A stretch of 64,000 nt of DNA from Flagellimonas marinaquae (lineage in GTDB: Bacteria > Bacteroidota > Bacteroidia > Flavobacteriales > Flavobacteriaceae). This document shows, piece after piece, positions 1 through 9,488 of the stretch. Where the stretch lies: contig NZ_CP092415.1 in assembly GCF_023716465.1 (NCBI RefSeq), positions 523,001-587,000 of the forward strand, read 5' to 3'. The translations under genes were made by a program, and so were the position numbers. The notes beneath the pieces are model-generated. The model was given only the letters and a program-made list of their open reading frames with translations, was not told the DNA's origin and made no database searches. Every line of letters begins with the position of its first letter. The stretch's first letter is position 1.

Positions 1-478
1 CCAAAAACCATCCTATACCAGAACTGATTCCATAATTAAGAGCTAACCCTATATTTGGAATATCTCTTGTCTGCATAAAAAGTGACCCACCCAAAATAGC
101 ACAGTTTACCGCGATCAACGGCAAGAAAATACCTAGTGAGTTGTACAAAGAGGGAGAAAATTTTTCCACCACGATCTCTACCAACTGTACCATTGTTGCA
201 ATGGTGGCAATAAATAGAATAAATGATAGGAAACTAAGGTCGTAATCTGCATACTCAGGCCCTAACCATACCAATGCTCCATCTTGAAGCAAATACTTAT
301 CCAACAACCAGTTTAAAGGTACTGTAACACCCAAAACGAATATTACAGCAGCTCCCAATCCTACAGCGGTAGAAACTTTCTTGGATACGGCCAAATAGGA
401 ACACATTCCCAAAAAGACCGCAAACACCATGTTGTCTATAAAAATCGACTTAAAAAATAGTTCTAAATGCTCTAACAT
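1..478 (-). CDS. nqrE: Na+-translocating NADH:quinone reductase subunit E (partial, 3' end outside window)
   Basis: Integral membrane subunit of the Na+-pumping NADH:quinone oxidoreductase, which couples NADH oxidation to sodium export. About 159 codons are visible, from the ATG at 476-478 (MLEHLELFFKSIFIDN...) to the window edge; the C-terminus lies outside. The visible part is a series of hydrophobic helices. NqrD and NqrE are related and together hold an iron centre in known complexes (family knowledge). It follows nqrD by 11 nt on the same strand, so it belongs to the nqrABCDE(F) operon. NqrF, the NADH-oxidising subunit, would be expected just beyond the edge. Identification is firm from sequence and context. 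Confidence 0.96.
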   Translation of the reverse strand, partial: MLEHLELFFKSIFIDNMVFAVFLGMCSYLAVSKKVSTAVGLGAAVIFVLGVTVPLNWLLDKYLLQDGALVWLGPEYADYDLSFLSFILFIATIATMVQLVEIVVEKFSPSLYNSLGIFLPLIAVNCAILGGSLFMQTRDIPNIGLALNYGISSGIGWFL

Positions 479-489
479 GCTCCCTAAGT

Positions 490-1137
490 TTATGCTTCTT
501 CAATTAATGCCCTGTTTCTAGAACGTTGCACCCATATTATGATCCCCACAACAATCAGTGCTGCCGGTGGAATGATCATAAATCCATTGTTCTCGTAACC
601 GATGGCGTACAGTCCTGTTTTTGCAATGGGATCTCCCAGTACCTTGATTCCAAAAAGTGTCCCAGAACCCAAAAGCTCCCTAAAGAACCCAACAATTACC
701 AAAATCACACCATATCCCAACGCGTTTCCTATACCATCAAGGAAAGCTCTACGAGGGCCGTTTCCAAGAGCAAATGCCTCAAAACGTCCCATAATAATAC
801 AGTTGGTAATAATAAGTCCAATAAATACCGATAGGGTTTTGCTCAAATCGTAAGCGAAAGCTTTCAACACCTGATCCACCACAATTACCAAGGTCGCTAC
901 GACCACCAATTGCACAATGATCCTAATTTTCGAAGGAATAATATTTCGTATCAACGAAATGACCACGTTACCTACTCCCATTACAAACAATACGGATATT
1001 GCCATTACAACCGAAGCTTTAAGTTCTGCCGTAATCGCCAACGCAGAACAAATACCCAAAACCTGAATGGTAATAGGATTGTTATCCGTTAACGGATCTT
1101 TTATAAGATTTGCATCTTTTTTTGATAATAGCGCCAT
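490..1137 (-). CDS. nqrD: Na+-translocating NADH:quinone reductase subunit D
   Basis: Integral membrane subunit of Na+-NQR, 215 aa, the usual length. It has about six hydrophobic helices and the family N-terminus MALLSKKDANLIKDPL. It sits one nucleotide after nqrC and 11 nt before nqrE, all on the minus strand, so the genes are surely co-transcribed. Its partner NqrE is a paralogue, and in known complexes the pair carries a metal site at the membrane centre. Nothing is odd in the sequence. Confidence 0.97.
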   Translation of the reverse strand: MALLSKKDANLIKDPLTDNNPITIQVLGICSALAITAELKASVVMAISVLFVMGVGNVVISLIRNIIPSKIRIIVQLVVVATLVIVVDQVLKAFAYDLSKTLSVFIGLIITNCIIMGRFEAFALGNGPRRAFLDGIGNALGYGVILVIVGFFRELLGSGTLFGIKVLGDPIAKTGLYAIGYENNGFMIIPPAALIVVGIIIWVQRSRNRALIEEA

Positions 1138-1138
1138 A

Positions 1139-1888
1139 TTAATTGGTTCTTATGGTTTCTAAATAAGGTTTGTAAAGCTTAAGGCTTTCTTTTATCATTG
1201 CCGCTATCCCATTACCGGTAATGGTTGCTCCTGCCAAGGCATCCACGGCATTATCTTCTTTATCGTTGTTCAATGGATCATTGTTTCCTTTTGCCACGGC
1301 AATACCTTCGTAAGCTCCGTTGTTCAGGACAGATTCTCCTTTAAAATCATCCATAAAAAAGCGCTGGTTAATGTTGGATCCAAGACCTGGTGTTTCTCCT
1401 TTGTGATCAAAAAAGACACCTTTAACTTCCATATTTTCATCCAAAGAAATGTATCCCCATATTGCATCCCAAAGTCCTTTGCCGTACATGGGTATGATAT
1501 AGTATTTCTCTCCGTCTTTCTCACCGATCAACAAAGGAAGTTCCGCATCTTTACCGGATTTGGCGTCCGCCAATGCCTTTTGAACATCGATCAGATATGC
1601 ATTTTCTTTTTGAACCACCTCTGTGCCATCCCAAACCAATTGCTGGGTGATGTACTTTGAAAATGCTCCCTCCACATCGGTTGTGGGAACAAAGGCAACA
1701 TCGCCATCGCCTTCATTTTGATTGACACCCATGGCATAAAGGATATTCTGTTGCTTTTCAAAGCGCTCGTTCTCATCAATCCTAGGCTTGAGGCCGGTTG
1801 CCAAAAAGGCCAGTATAGAACCTACAACAACCACCATGATCGCTGCAAAAATTACTGTATAGCTATTCTTTTCCGTATTCATTGCCAT
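1139..1888 (-). CDS. nqrC: Na+-translocating NADH:quinone reductase subunit C
   Basis: FMN-carrying subunit of Na+-NQR, 249 aa. One N-terminal membrane helix (about residues 10-31) is followed by a periplasmic FMN-binding domain. The flavinylation motif near the C-terminus reads DALAGATIT, and the threonine expected to carry covalent FMN is Thr222 (assigned by analogy with the family motif (S/A)GAT). Two closely spaced ATG codons (1886-1888 and 1880-1882) are both possible starts. It lies between nqrB (5-nt gap) and nqrD (1-nt gap). Covalent attachment would need an ApbE flavin transferase, which is not in this window. Confidence 0.97.
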   Translation of the reverse strand: MAMNTEKNSYTVIFAAIMVVVVGSILAFLATGLKPRIDENERFEKQQNILYAMGVNQNEGDGDVAFVPTTDVEGAFSKYITQQLVWDGTEVVQKENAYLIDVQKALADAKSGKDAELPLLIGEKDGEKYYIIPMYGKGLWDAIWGYISLDENMEVKGVFFDHKGETPGLGSNINQRFFMDDFKGESVLNNGAYEGIAVAKGNNDPLNNDKEDNAVDALAGATITGNGIAAMIKESLKLYKPYLETIRTN

Positions 1889-1893
1889 TTCAC

Positions 1894-3144
1894 TTAAGCT
1901 GTTTCCGTTTTTAATGAATCTACCTCATCCGAAGCTTTAGGGTATATGGTAGCCGACTTCAATCGCTTCAATCTCTTTTTAACATTGCCCTTAACCACAT
2001 AATGGTCAATTGTCGGAGCAAATACGTTCATCAGTAAGATGGCCAAGAATACGCCCTCTGGGTAGCCAGGATTGAAAACCCTTATCATTACCGACAGGAA
2101 TCCTATAAAGAAGCCATAATACCATTTGCCCTTGTTGGTCTGGGAACCTGTTACCGGATCGGTAGCCATAAATACGATACCGAAAGCCAATCCACCCACC
2201 AATAAGTGCTGCCAGTATGGGAAACTCATCAACGTATAGAACTTACTATATTCTGGAAGCCAACCAGCCTCAACAACTCCATTGAAAATCAAGCCCATTG
2301 CCAATGAACCGATAACGGCACTCACCATAATTCTCCAAGAGGCAATCTTGGTGAATATCAAAAAAAGACCTCCCAACAAAATCAACAAGGTGGACGTTTC
2401 ACCGACCGAACCAGGAATAAAGCCGTAGAACATATCGGACAAGGAGTAACTGTAATCGGCACCTTGTGCCAATGAACCAAGAACGGTTTCTCCAGAAATG
2501 GCATCTGCAGTTCCGGCTCTTTCAACTGCCTCGTGCACCCATACCTTATCCCCACTCATCCATGTTGGATAAGCGAAGAACAGAAATGCACGAATCGTTA
2601 ATGCCGGGTTAAGGATGTTCATCCCGGTGCCTCCGAACACTTCCTTACCGATCACAACCCCAAAGGCAACTGCAATCGTAAGCATCCAAAGTGGGGTATC
2701 CACAGGAATGATCAACGGTACAAGCATACCGGTTACCAAATAACCTTCCTCTACTTCGTGTCCTTTTATTACAGCGAACAAAAATTCGATGGCCAGACCC
2801 ACACCGTAGGATACGATCACCAACGGCAATACGGTGGTGATTCCGACCAAAAAGTTGTCCCAGGTCAAGAAATGTTCCATAAGGGAGAAACTTTCCGGAA
2901 ATCCATTGATCGCTGAATAGTGCTGATATCCTGCATTGAACATACCAAATAGCAAGCATGGCACCAACGATAAAATTACCGTGTTCATGGTACGCTTTAG
3001 ATCGTCCGCAGCTCGAACGTGCCCTCCCGAATGGGTAGTTTCGTTCGGCATATAAAGAAATGTATGCAGAGCATTAAAGGCAGGAGCCATTTTTTTGCCC
3101 TGGTACTTAAGTTTTAACTGATGTAGTTTTTCTTTCATTCCCAT
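1894..3144 (-). CDS. nqrB: Na+-translocating NADH:quinone reductase subunit B
   Basis: Large membrane subunit of Na+-NQR, 416 aa from the ATG at 3142-3144; the frame can be extended three codons to a TTG at 3153. It has about ten membrane helices and the conserved GKEVFGGTGMNILNPAL segment. The site matching the covalent-FMN motif SGAT reads SGETVLG here, so the expected acceptor is Thr220 with Glu instead of Ala before it. It starts 1 nt after the nqrA stop at 3146, consistent with translational coupling. NqrB with NqrD/E forms the Na+ pathway (family knowledge). Confidence 0.96.
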   Translation of the reverse strand: MGMKEKLHQLKLKYQGKKMAPAFNALHTFLYMPNETTHSGGHVRAADDLKRTMNTVILSLVPCLLFGMFNAGYQHYSAINGFPESFSLMEHFLTWDNFLVGITTVLPLVIVSYGVGLAIEFLFAVIKGHEVEEGYLVTGMLVPLIIPVDTPLWMLTIAVAFGVVIGKEVFGGTGMNILNPALTIRAFLFFAYPTWMSGDKVWVHEAVERAGTADAISGETVLGSLAQGADYSYSLSDMFYGFIPGSVGETSTLLILLGGLFLIFTKIASWRIMVSAVIGSLAMGLIFNGVVEAGWLPEYSKFYTLMSFPYWQHLLVGGLAFGIVFMATDPVTGSQTNKGKWYYGFFIGFLSVMIRVFNPGYPEGVFLAILLMNVFAPTIDHYVVKGNVKKRLKRLKSATIYPKASDEVDSLKTETA

Positions 3145-3145
3145 A

Positions 3146-4498
3146 TTATCCAAGTTCTTTTTGCAATAAATCCAATCCTTCCCTGATTATTTGCTGGTGC
3201 GGTTGTTTTGATATGCATATGAATTCTGTCAAAGAAAAATCCTCTGGAGCGACTTCGTATAGACCCAACTGCTCCATCTCGTCCAAATCTTTAATCATAC
3301 AGGCCTTTAAGAGTTGAAGAGGGTAAATATCCAATGGAAAGACCTCTTCATATTTTCCTGTTACAACAAAAGCTCTGTGCTCCCCGTTGGTATTGGTATC
3401 CAAATCGTATTTCTTTTTGGGCTGCAACCAAGAAAAAGTCAAAGCCCTAGTAGACGATATTTTATTGAAAATAGGCTTGTTCCATCCAAAGAACTCATAA
3501 TCGTCCCCTTCCGGAATTGCCGTTACGGTATTATTATAAAATCCAAGATAACCTTCCGTACTGGTTTTTGTACCTGTAAGCACATCCCCGTTGATCAATC
3601 GAAATCTATCCTGTTTTACACCACTGGCATACAAAAAGGTAGATATTTCCGCACCGATCTTGGTTTTGTAATACTTAGGCTCTTTAATCACAGAGCCAGC
3701 CAGCGCTACAATTCTTTCCGCATTGAACTTGCCCGTTAACAACAACTCGCCCAACATTACCAAATCTTGCGGAGAAATGGTCCAAACGGTCTCACCTTTA
3801 TTGATCGGATCTATTTTGTTGATCTGCGTTCCAACCAATCCGGCAGGATGTGGCCCGGAAATCTTATGAAGCTCAACCCCTTCGATATCATTAAATGGTG
3901 ATCTGTTGGATTTCCCAACGGTTACATGGATTTTTCCGGGAGTAAGTTTGCCAAGCCCCAATATGGCCGCCTGAATTTCTTGCTCCTTATCCTTGAGGAT
4001 AAAGTCTGGATTGGCCGCCAATGGCGCTGTACCGTAAGCCGAAATAAAAATAGCCTTCGGGGTAACGCCCGGGTCGGCGATCACATCGTAGGGCCTTTGC
4101 TTTATAAAAGGCCAACCACCACATTGCAATAGATAAGACTTGATCGTCTCCCCATTTGCAGTGTCCAAATCCGGCACCTTGTTTATTACATAATCCTGTT
4201 CTTTGTCGGCAAGGATCTTTAAGGTTAAGATTCTTCTCCTTGCTCCCCTGACAATTTCCACAAGTTCACCGCTCACTGGGGAAACAAAGTGCATTTCTTC
4301 GTTGTTCTTGTTATAAAAGAGGGGCTCCCCCGCCTTTATATCCTCCCCTTGTTTTATCAACATTTTTGGAGTGATACCATGGAAATCATCTAGGTTCAGG
4401 GCATAAACGTTACTAGTAACGGCTTTGGAAATAGTCTGCTCTGCTGCCCCAACGAGGTTGATATTCAACCCCTTTCTAATCCGGATGTCTTTAGACAT
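3146..4498 (-). CDS. nqrA: Na+-translocating NADH:quinone reductase subunit A
   Basis: Cytoplasmic peripheral subunit of Na+-NQR and first gene of the operon, 450 aa, family length. The N-terminus (MSKDIRIRKGLNINLVGAAE) and the ADPGVTPKAIFISAYGTAPLA region are typical. It has no cofactor of its own; in known complexes it anchors the assembly on the cytoplasmic side. A promoter-like TATTTTTG on the minus strand (4533-4540) lies about 35 nt upstream of the ATG and fits the Bacteroidota -7 element, with no clear -33 box. It is divergent from the plug-protein gene. Confidence 0.97.
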   Translation of the reverse strand: MSKDIRIRKGLNINLVGAAEQTISKAVTSNVYALNLDDFHGITPKMLIKQGEDIKAGEPLFYNKNNEEMHFVSPVSGELVEIVRGARRRILTLKILADKEQDYVINKVPDLDTANGETIKSYLLQCGGWPFIKQRPYDVIADPGVTPKAIFISAYGTAPLAANPDFILKDKEQEIQAAILGLGKLTPGKIHVTVGKSNRSPFNDIEGVELHKISGPHPAGLVGTQINKIDPINKGETVWTISPQDLVMLGELLLTGKFNAERIVALAGSVIKEPKYYKTKIGAEISTFLYASGVKQDRFRLINGDVLTGTKTSTEGYLGFYNNTVTAIPEGDDYEFFGWNKPIFNKISSTRALTFSWLQPKKKYDLDTNTNGEHRAFVVTGKYEEVFPLDIYPLQLLKACMIKDLDEMEQLGLYEVAPEDFSLTEFICISKQPHQQIIREGLDLLQKELG

Positions 4499-4532
4499 AT
4501 TGTTGTAGACCTTTTGTTATCAAAATCGGACG

Positions 4533-4540
4533 CAAAAATA
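4533..4540 (-). promoter_or_regulatory. Candidate -7 element of the nqr operon
   Basis: Minus-strand TATTTTTG matches the Bacteroidota TAnnTTTG -7 consensus and lies about 35 nt upstream of the nqrA start codon. No convincing TTG/TTTG -33 element is seen at 19-21 nt spacing, so the call rests on the -7 match and position. Confidence 0.45.
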
Positions 4541-4649
4541 GTACTAAAAGGATTGTTTTCATAATTATTAACTATAAAATTGGGATTATACCGAGCTTAG
4601 TTCGCTGGGCATACTTTTTGTTTAACTTTACCAAAAATTGTTACGTTTG

Positions 4650-5894
4650 ATGCGTTTTACCTACTTTGTGCTGTTGTTTATATGGATGGGCCACTATGCT
4701 TTTGCCCAAGTAATGAAGGAAGTCAACCCTCCTGAAAACATAAAAACCATTGTATTTAAAGGACCTACGGACGATCAATTCCCGGTGGTGAAACTAGGGG
4801 AACCCATTACCTTGGAATTTGATGATCTATTGGCCAACGAACAGGACTACTATTATAAGATAATCCATTGCGATTACGACTGGACCCCTTCGCAACTTTT
4901 AAAATCGCAATATCTTTCCGGAGCGGACAACCAACGCATTATAGATTACGAAAACAGCTATACCACTCTGCAGCCTTATTCCAATTATAGGCTCACAATA
5001 CCGAACGAGAATGTAAATCTCCGGGTTTCTGGAAATTATTTATTGGAAATCTACAACAGTTACGGGGAACTTCAATTTTCTAGAAGATTCGTGGTCTTTC
5101 GGGATGCGGTCACTGTTGCCGGCACAGTAAAAAGATCTAGAGATTTCAATTACATCAACACGAAGCAGGTAGTGCAATTCAACATTAATACTGCCGGCTT
5201 TCGGGTAGTGAACCCCAAAAAAGAAGTAAAAGTTGCAATTTTACAAAACCATCATTGGCCCACTACATTGTACCATATTGCACCCCAATTCACCATTGGT
5301 AGCGAATTAGTGTACAAATACGATCAAGAAACCAGTTTTTTCGGAGGCAATGAATTTTTGAATTTTGACACCAAAGACCTTCGCTCCCCTACTTTCGCTA
5401 TCTCCAAAATTGAAATGAGGGAGGTATACCACCATTATTTATTTACCAATCAATATCGATATGATCGCGAATACACTTACTTTCCCGACATTAACGGTGA
5501 CTTTGCCGTTCGCACGCTCCAAGGTGACGACGTTTCAAGGGAGGCAGAATATTCAAAAGTCCATTTTAGCCTACCTTACTCGGATAAGATTGGACTGGAC
5601 CAAGTGTTTGTAATCGGAAAATTCAATAATTACGCCTTGGAAGAGGAGAACAAAATGACCTTTAACGAGGCTACTGGAAAATTTGAGACTTCTTTAATGA
5701 TCAAACAGGGCTTTTACAATTATAAGTATGTCGTTCAACGTGAAGACGGCTCCCTGGACCCCCATTTGGTAAGCGGCAATTTCCATTTTACCGAGAACAA
5801 CTACTTAATTCTGGTATATTACCGCGATTTTGGCGAAATGTACGATAGCATCATCGGAATTGGCTCTGTAAACTCCAGAAATATTAGCAATTAA
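4650..5894 (+). CDS. Type IX secretion system plug protein (DUF5103 family)
   Basis: 414 aa from the ATG at 4650. The open frame begins 12 nt earlier at a TTG, but the ATG starts directly on a clean signal peptide (MRFTYFVLLFIWMGHYAFAQ), so it is preferred. The mature protein is a beta-rich periplasmic or outer-membrane-associated protein of the DUF5103 family. In Flavobacterium a member of this family acts as the 'plug' that seals the periplasmic side of the SprA translocon pore (family knowledge). Typical segments are the KTIVFKGPTDDQFPVVKLGE start and the DGSLDPHLVSGNFHFTENNY end. It is monocistronic or co-transcribed with the DUF3667 gene 29 nt downstream. Confidence 0.85.
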   Translation: MRFTYFVLLFIWMGHYAFAQVMKEVNPPENIKTIVFKGPTDDQFPVVKLGEPITLEFDDLLANEQDYYYKIIHCDYDWTPSQLLKSQYLSGADNQRIIDYENSYTTLQPYSNYRLTIPNENVNLRVSGNYLLEIYNSYGELQFSRRFVVFRDAVTVAGTVKRSRDFNYINTKQVVQFNINTAGFRVVNPKKEVKVAILQNHHWPTTLYHIAPQFTIGSELVYKYDQETSFFGGNEFLNFDTKDLRSPTFAISKIEMREVYHHYLFTNQYRYDREYTYFPDINGDFAVRTLQGDDVSREAEYSKVHFSLPYSDKIGLDQVFVIGKFNNYALEEENKMTFNEATGKFETSLMIKQGFYNYKYVVQREDGSLDPHLVSGNFHFTENNYLILVYYRDFGEMYDSIIGIGSVNSRNISN

Positions 5895-5923
5895 TTATAT
5901 TTAAGATTAAATTATAGGGCAAC

Positions 5924-7177
5924 ATGGGCAAAAAAGGCGGTTTGATCACAAAAGGTCGATACGAGCTTCAGTTTAGAGGTGTAGAATGCCTTAATTGCGG
6001 ACACCCCCTGGATGTAAGCGATAGATATTGCCCCAACTGCTCCCAAGCAAATAGCACCAAAAAACTCACGCTCAAAGATTTTTTTGACGAGTTTTTTTCC
6101 AACCTCATCAATTACGACTCAAGATTATTCAAAACATTATCGGCACTGTTACTAAAGCCAGGCCGAATGACCAGGGATTATGTAAATGGCAAACGAGTTA
6201 CCTATACCAATCCATTCCGTTTTTTATTGAGTGTGGCCTTTGTTTACTTTTTGATGGTGACCTACAACAACCAGTTCGCCAATTTGGATGAAGCCGCAAA
6301 AGATTTTGATGGCACTATATATAATGGCGCTTTTGGCGTTGACCTAAACTCAGGAGATTTAAAAATTGATAGTGTGGCATTGAAAAAACAGTCCGATCAA
6401 GCCATAACACGATTGGACTCCATACAAAAAGCAAACCCCGAATTCCTTTCTGGACTCTCAATATTGGACTCCTCACAAATACATGGACAAAACCCGGTCG
6501 AACAGCAACAATTCATGGACACTTTGGGCACATTTGTGAACACCATGAACCAGATAAAAAAACGAAAGGATTCTTTTATGCATGCCAATCCAAAAGCCTA
6601 TTTTAACACACTCGAGGAAAAGTCGGGAATAGAGGCTTTCTCGAAAAAAGCAGAGTTTTTTGGATTGTACATTAAAAAAGATACCCTTTATAACTTTGAG
6701 CAGGCCCAAACGCGGTATAATATTAAGGAGAGCACCACCAATAAAATGGCCTTTAATTTTTCCAACAGCATATGGAAGGTAATGAGCAGACCTGGAACCT
6801 GGATAAACGACACCATTTCCAAGCTCCCATTTGTTATATTTTTCTTTATGCCCGTGTTCACCCTCTTTATATCTTTGGTTTACATCAGAAATAAATATAC
6901 GTACACCGATCATCTCATATTTAGCTTTCACAATCAATCACTCTTGTTTATCTTGCTCATCCTTAGTCTTATATTGGATTCAATTTTCAATATAGACAGT
7001 GCAGGGATCTTCTTGATCATATTCGGTATCTACCTATATAAGGCAATGCGAAATTTTTATGACCAAGGCCGATTTAAAACTATTATTAAGTACATCTTTC
7101 TGAACACTATATTTATGATCTTGGCCTTTCTGACCATCATAGTTACGTTTACAGGAAGTGTTTTTACCTATAACTGA
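5924..7177 (+). CDS. DUF3667 membrane protein with N-terminal zinc ribbon
   Basis: 417 aa. The N-terminus carries a four-cysteine zinc ribbon (Cys22, Cys25, Cys36, Cys39 in CxxC...CPNC spacing). A conserved block follows in which LINYDSRLFKTLSALLLKPGRMTRDYVNGKR is typical of DUF3667 (quoted here only as a family hallmark region, about residues 58-88). There is one membrane helix at about 92-110, a long polar region, and three to four C-terminal helices. DUF3667 proteins are widespread in Bacteroidota and have no settled function. It lies between the plug gene (29-nt gap) and apaG, whose ATG comes 1 nt after its stop, so the three are probably one transcript. Confidence 0.8.
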   Translation: MGKKGGLITKGRYELQFRGVECLNCGHPLDVSDRYCPNCSQANSTKKLTLKDFFDEFFSNLINYDSRLFKTLSALLLKPGRMTRDYVNGKRVTYTNPFRFLLSVAFVYFLMVTYNNQFANLDEAAKDFDGTIYNGAFGVDLNSGDLKIDSVALKKQSDQAITRLDSIQKANPEFLSGLSILDSSQIHGQNPVEQQQFMDTLGTFVNTMNQIKKRKDSFMHANPKAYFNTLEEKSGIEAFSKKAEFFGLYIKKDTLYNFEQAQTRYNIKESTTNKMAFNFSNSIWKVMSRPGTWINDTISKLPFVIFFFMPVFTLFISLVYIRNKYTYTDHLIFSFHNQSLLFILLILSLILDSIFNIDSAGIFLIIFGIYLYKAMRNFYDQGRFKTIIKYIFLNTIFMILAFLTIIVTFTGSVFTYN

Positions 7178-7178
7178 T

Positions 7179-7565
7179 ATGTTCACACAAGTTACCAAAG
7201 GAATTAAAGTCTCGGTCAGCACTACTTTTGAAGGCACTTTCTTTAAAAACTACAAAGTACACTATGCATTTGGCTACACCGTAACCATTGAAAATCTTGG
7301 CAAGGACACCGTTCAGCTTACAGCCAGACATTGGGATGTATTCGATGCCCTCAAAGAAATGGAAACCGTCGATGGTGAAGGCGTTATAGGAAGAAAGCCG
7401 GTTATAAAACCCGGAAAATCCCACACCTATAGTTCAGGATGCCTCTTGGCCTCACCTGTGGGCGCCATGCGCGGACACTACCACATGGTAAACTTTTCTA
7501 CCGCTGAAGAATTTGAGGTAGAAATCCCCACTTTTAAGTTTGCAGCTCCCTTCGCTATAAACTAA
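7179..7565 (+). CDS. apaG: ApaG domain protein
   Basis: 128 aa from the ATG at 7179. The frame extends seven codons upstream to a GTG, but homologues begin MFTQVTKGIKVSV, so the ATG is chosen. Single fibronectin-like beta-sandwich domain with the family signature YHMVNFSTAEEFEVEIPTF near the C-terminus. ApaG was linked genetically to Co2+/Mg2+ homeostasis in enterobacteria, but its biochemical role is not settled. It starts 1 nt after the DUF3667 stop, suggesting coupling. Confidence 0.92.
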   Translation: MFTQVTKGIKVSVSTTFEGTFFKNYKVHYAFGYTVTIENLGKDTVQLTARHWDVFDALKEMETVDGEGVIGRKPVIKPGKSHTYSSGCLLASPVGAMRGHYHMVNFSTAEEFEVEIPTFKFAAPFAIN

Positions 7566-7598
7566 TCCACATCATTTTATAATCGCAACAGGTTTCAT

Positions 7599-7606
7599 TA
7601 CCTTTG
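7599..7606 (+). promoter_or_regulatory. -7 promoter element of pruA
   Basis: TACCTTTG is an exact match to TAnnTTTG and lies 29 nt upstream of the pruA ATG. The -33 region is only T-rich (TTTT at 7575-7578). Confidence 0.5.
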
Positions 7607-7635
7607 GTCGCATTGTAAAACATAAAAATATAACT

Positions 7636-9264
7636 ATGGGAAAAGGATTTTTTCAAGTTCCGACCGCTGTCAACGAGCCGGTATTAAGCTATGCTCCAGG
7701 TTCTCCAGAACGAGAAGAAGTACTCGAACAATATAAGGCGTACTACAATGGCAAGGTGGAAGTACCACTTTACATTGGGAACGAAGAGATAAAAACAGGC
7801 AACACAAGACCCATGTCCCCGCCGCACGACCACAGGCACATTGTGGGACACTACCATTTGGCGGAAAAAAAACATGTGGAAAAGGCCATCGCCAATTGCC
7901 TTGAATCCAGAAAGGCCTGGGCCGACCTGACCTGGGAACAGCGTGCCGCCATTTTCTTAAAGGCCGCAGAACTGATCGCAGGGCCCTACCGCGCCAAAAT
8001 GAACGCCGCCACAATGATCGCGCAATCCAAGAACATTTATCAGGCTGAGATAGATTCCGCCTGCGAAATTGTCGACTTTCTGCGTTTCAACGTGGAGTAC
8101 ATGTCACAGATATACAGCGAGCAACCGGAATCCTCCGAGGGAATCTGGAACCGTGTGGAATACCGCCCCCTCGAGGGCTTTGTGTACGCCATAACCCCGT
8201 TCAACTTTACCGCCATTGCAGGCAACCTGCCCGCCAGCGCCGCCATGATGGGGAACGTAGTGGTATGGAAGCCGAGCGACAGCCAGATATTCTCCGCCAA
8301 GGTAATCGTCGATGTGTTCAAAGAGGCAGGATTGCCCGATGGCGTGATCAATGTGGTCTACGGTGACCCGGTAATGGTTTCCGATACCGTATTGTCAAGC
8401 CCAGACTTCTCCGGAATCCACTTTACCGGCTCCACGGATGTGTTCAAATCCCTTTGGAAACAGATCGGGAACAACATACACAGGTACAAGACCTACCCCA
8501 GAATCGTTGGGGAGACCGGGGGCAAGGATTTCATTATTGCACACCCGACGGCAAAACCCAAGCAAGTGGCCACCGCCATTACCCGTGGGGCCTTCGAGTT
8601 CCAGGGACAAAAATGTAGTGCGGCATCCAGGGTATATCTTCCCAAATCCACGGCCAATGAAATCTTGGAATTGGTGAAAGCTGATATAGCCTCCTTCAAC
8701 AAACCTGGCTCACCGGAAGATATGGGCAACTTTATCACCGCTGTGATACACGAAGGTGCATTTGACAAATTGGCCAGCTATATAGACAAGGCCAAGGCCG
8801 ACAAGGATGCAGAGGTAATCGCAGGGGGCAATTACGATAAATCCGTGGGCTACTTTATAGAACCCACCGTGATCCTGACCACCGACCCGCAGTACGAGAC
8901 CATGTACACCGAACTGTTCGGGCCCATTGTTACCGTTTATGTCTACGAGGACAAGGATTGGGGCGAGACCCTAAAACTGGTGGACGGAACTTCCGAATAT
9001 GGACTTACCGGCGCCGTGCTTTCCGCGGACCGCTATGCCATAGATGAGGCCACCAAGGCCTTACAGAACTGCGCGGGCAACTTTTACATCAACGACAAGC
9101 CAACCGGTGCCGTTGTGGGACAACAGCCTTTCGGCGGCGCAAGGGCCTCAGGGACCAACGATAAGGCCGGGTCCATGCAAAACCTCTTGCGATGGGTATC
9201 GCCAAGGTTGATCAAGGAAACTTTTGTTACCCCGGAGGATTATCGATATCCTTTCCTGGGTTAA
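7636..9264 (+). CDS. pruA: L-glutamate gamma-semialdehyde dehydrogenase (P5C dehydrogenase)
   Basis: 542 aa, full length for the monofunctional PruA family. It oxidises glutamate-gamma-semialdehyde (from proline or ornithine breakdown) to glutamate with NAD+. Visible catalytic residues are Asn190 in TPFNFTAIAGN, Glu293 in VGETGGKD and the nucleophile Cys327 in FQGQKCSAAS. The C-terminal QQPFGGARASGTNDKAGS motif is typical. There is no proline dehydrogenase domain, so PutA activity would be encoded elsewhere. Codon use is richer in G/C-ending codons than in neighbours, as for highly expressed genes. A strong terminator follows at 9287-9322. Confidence 0.97.
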   Translation: MGKGFFQVPTAVNEPVLSYAPGSPEREEVLEQYKAYYNGKVEVPLYIGNEEIKTGNTRPMSPPHDHRHIVGHYHLAEKKHVEKAIANCLESRKAWADLTWEQRAAIFLKAAELIAGPYRAKMNAATMIAQSKNIYQAEIDSACEIVDFLRFNVEYMSQIYSEQPESSEGIWNRVEYRPLEGFVYAITPFNFTAIAGNLPASAAMMGNVVVWKPSDSQIFSAKVIVDVFKEAGLPDGVINVVYGDPVMVSDTVLSSPDFSGIHFTGSTDVFKSLWKQIGNNIHRYKTYPRIVGETGGKDFIIAHPTAKPKQVATAITRGAFEFQGQKCSAASRVYLPKSTANEILELVKADIASFNKPGSPEDMGNFITAVIHEGAFDKLASYIDKAKADKDAEVIAGGNYDKSVGYFIEPTVILTTDPQYETMYTELFGPIVTVYVYEDKDWGETLKLVDGTSEYGLTGAVLSADRYAIDEATKALQNCAGNFYINDKPTGAVVGQQPFGGARASGTNDKAGSMQNLLRWVSPRLIKETFVTPEDYRYPFLG

Positions 9265-9286
9265 GCAACAGACGAAAAAACTGCAC

Positions 9287-9322
9287 AAAGGCCGTCACTC
9301 TTAAAAAATGACGGCCTTTTTT
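9287..9322 (+). terminator. Rho-independent terminator after pruA
   Basis: An 11-bp stem (AAAGGCCGTCA paired with TGACGGCCTTT) with an A-rich loop is followed by a T run. It ends the pruA transcript. Confidence 0.9.
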
Positions 9323-9488
9323 ATGCACTGAAATTACCATTCCATTGATTGTTAACCGAAATTCCGTTAACCTCTTTTAACAAACCCAAGCATTGATCAC
9401 AAAGACATTTTCAACACCTCAACAGATTCATTTAATGTGATTTACACACATAAACAAAATAGCACAGAGCATCAAAACACAATTTCAA

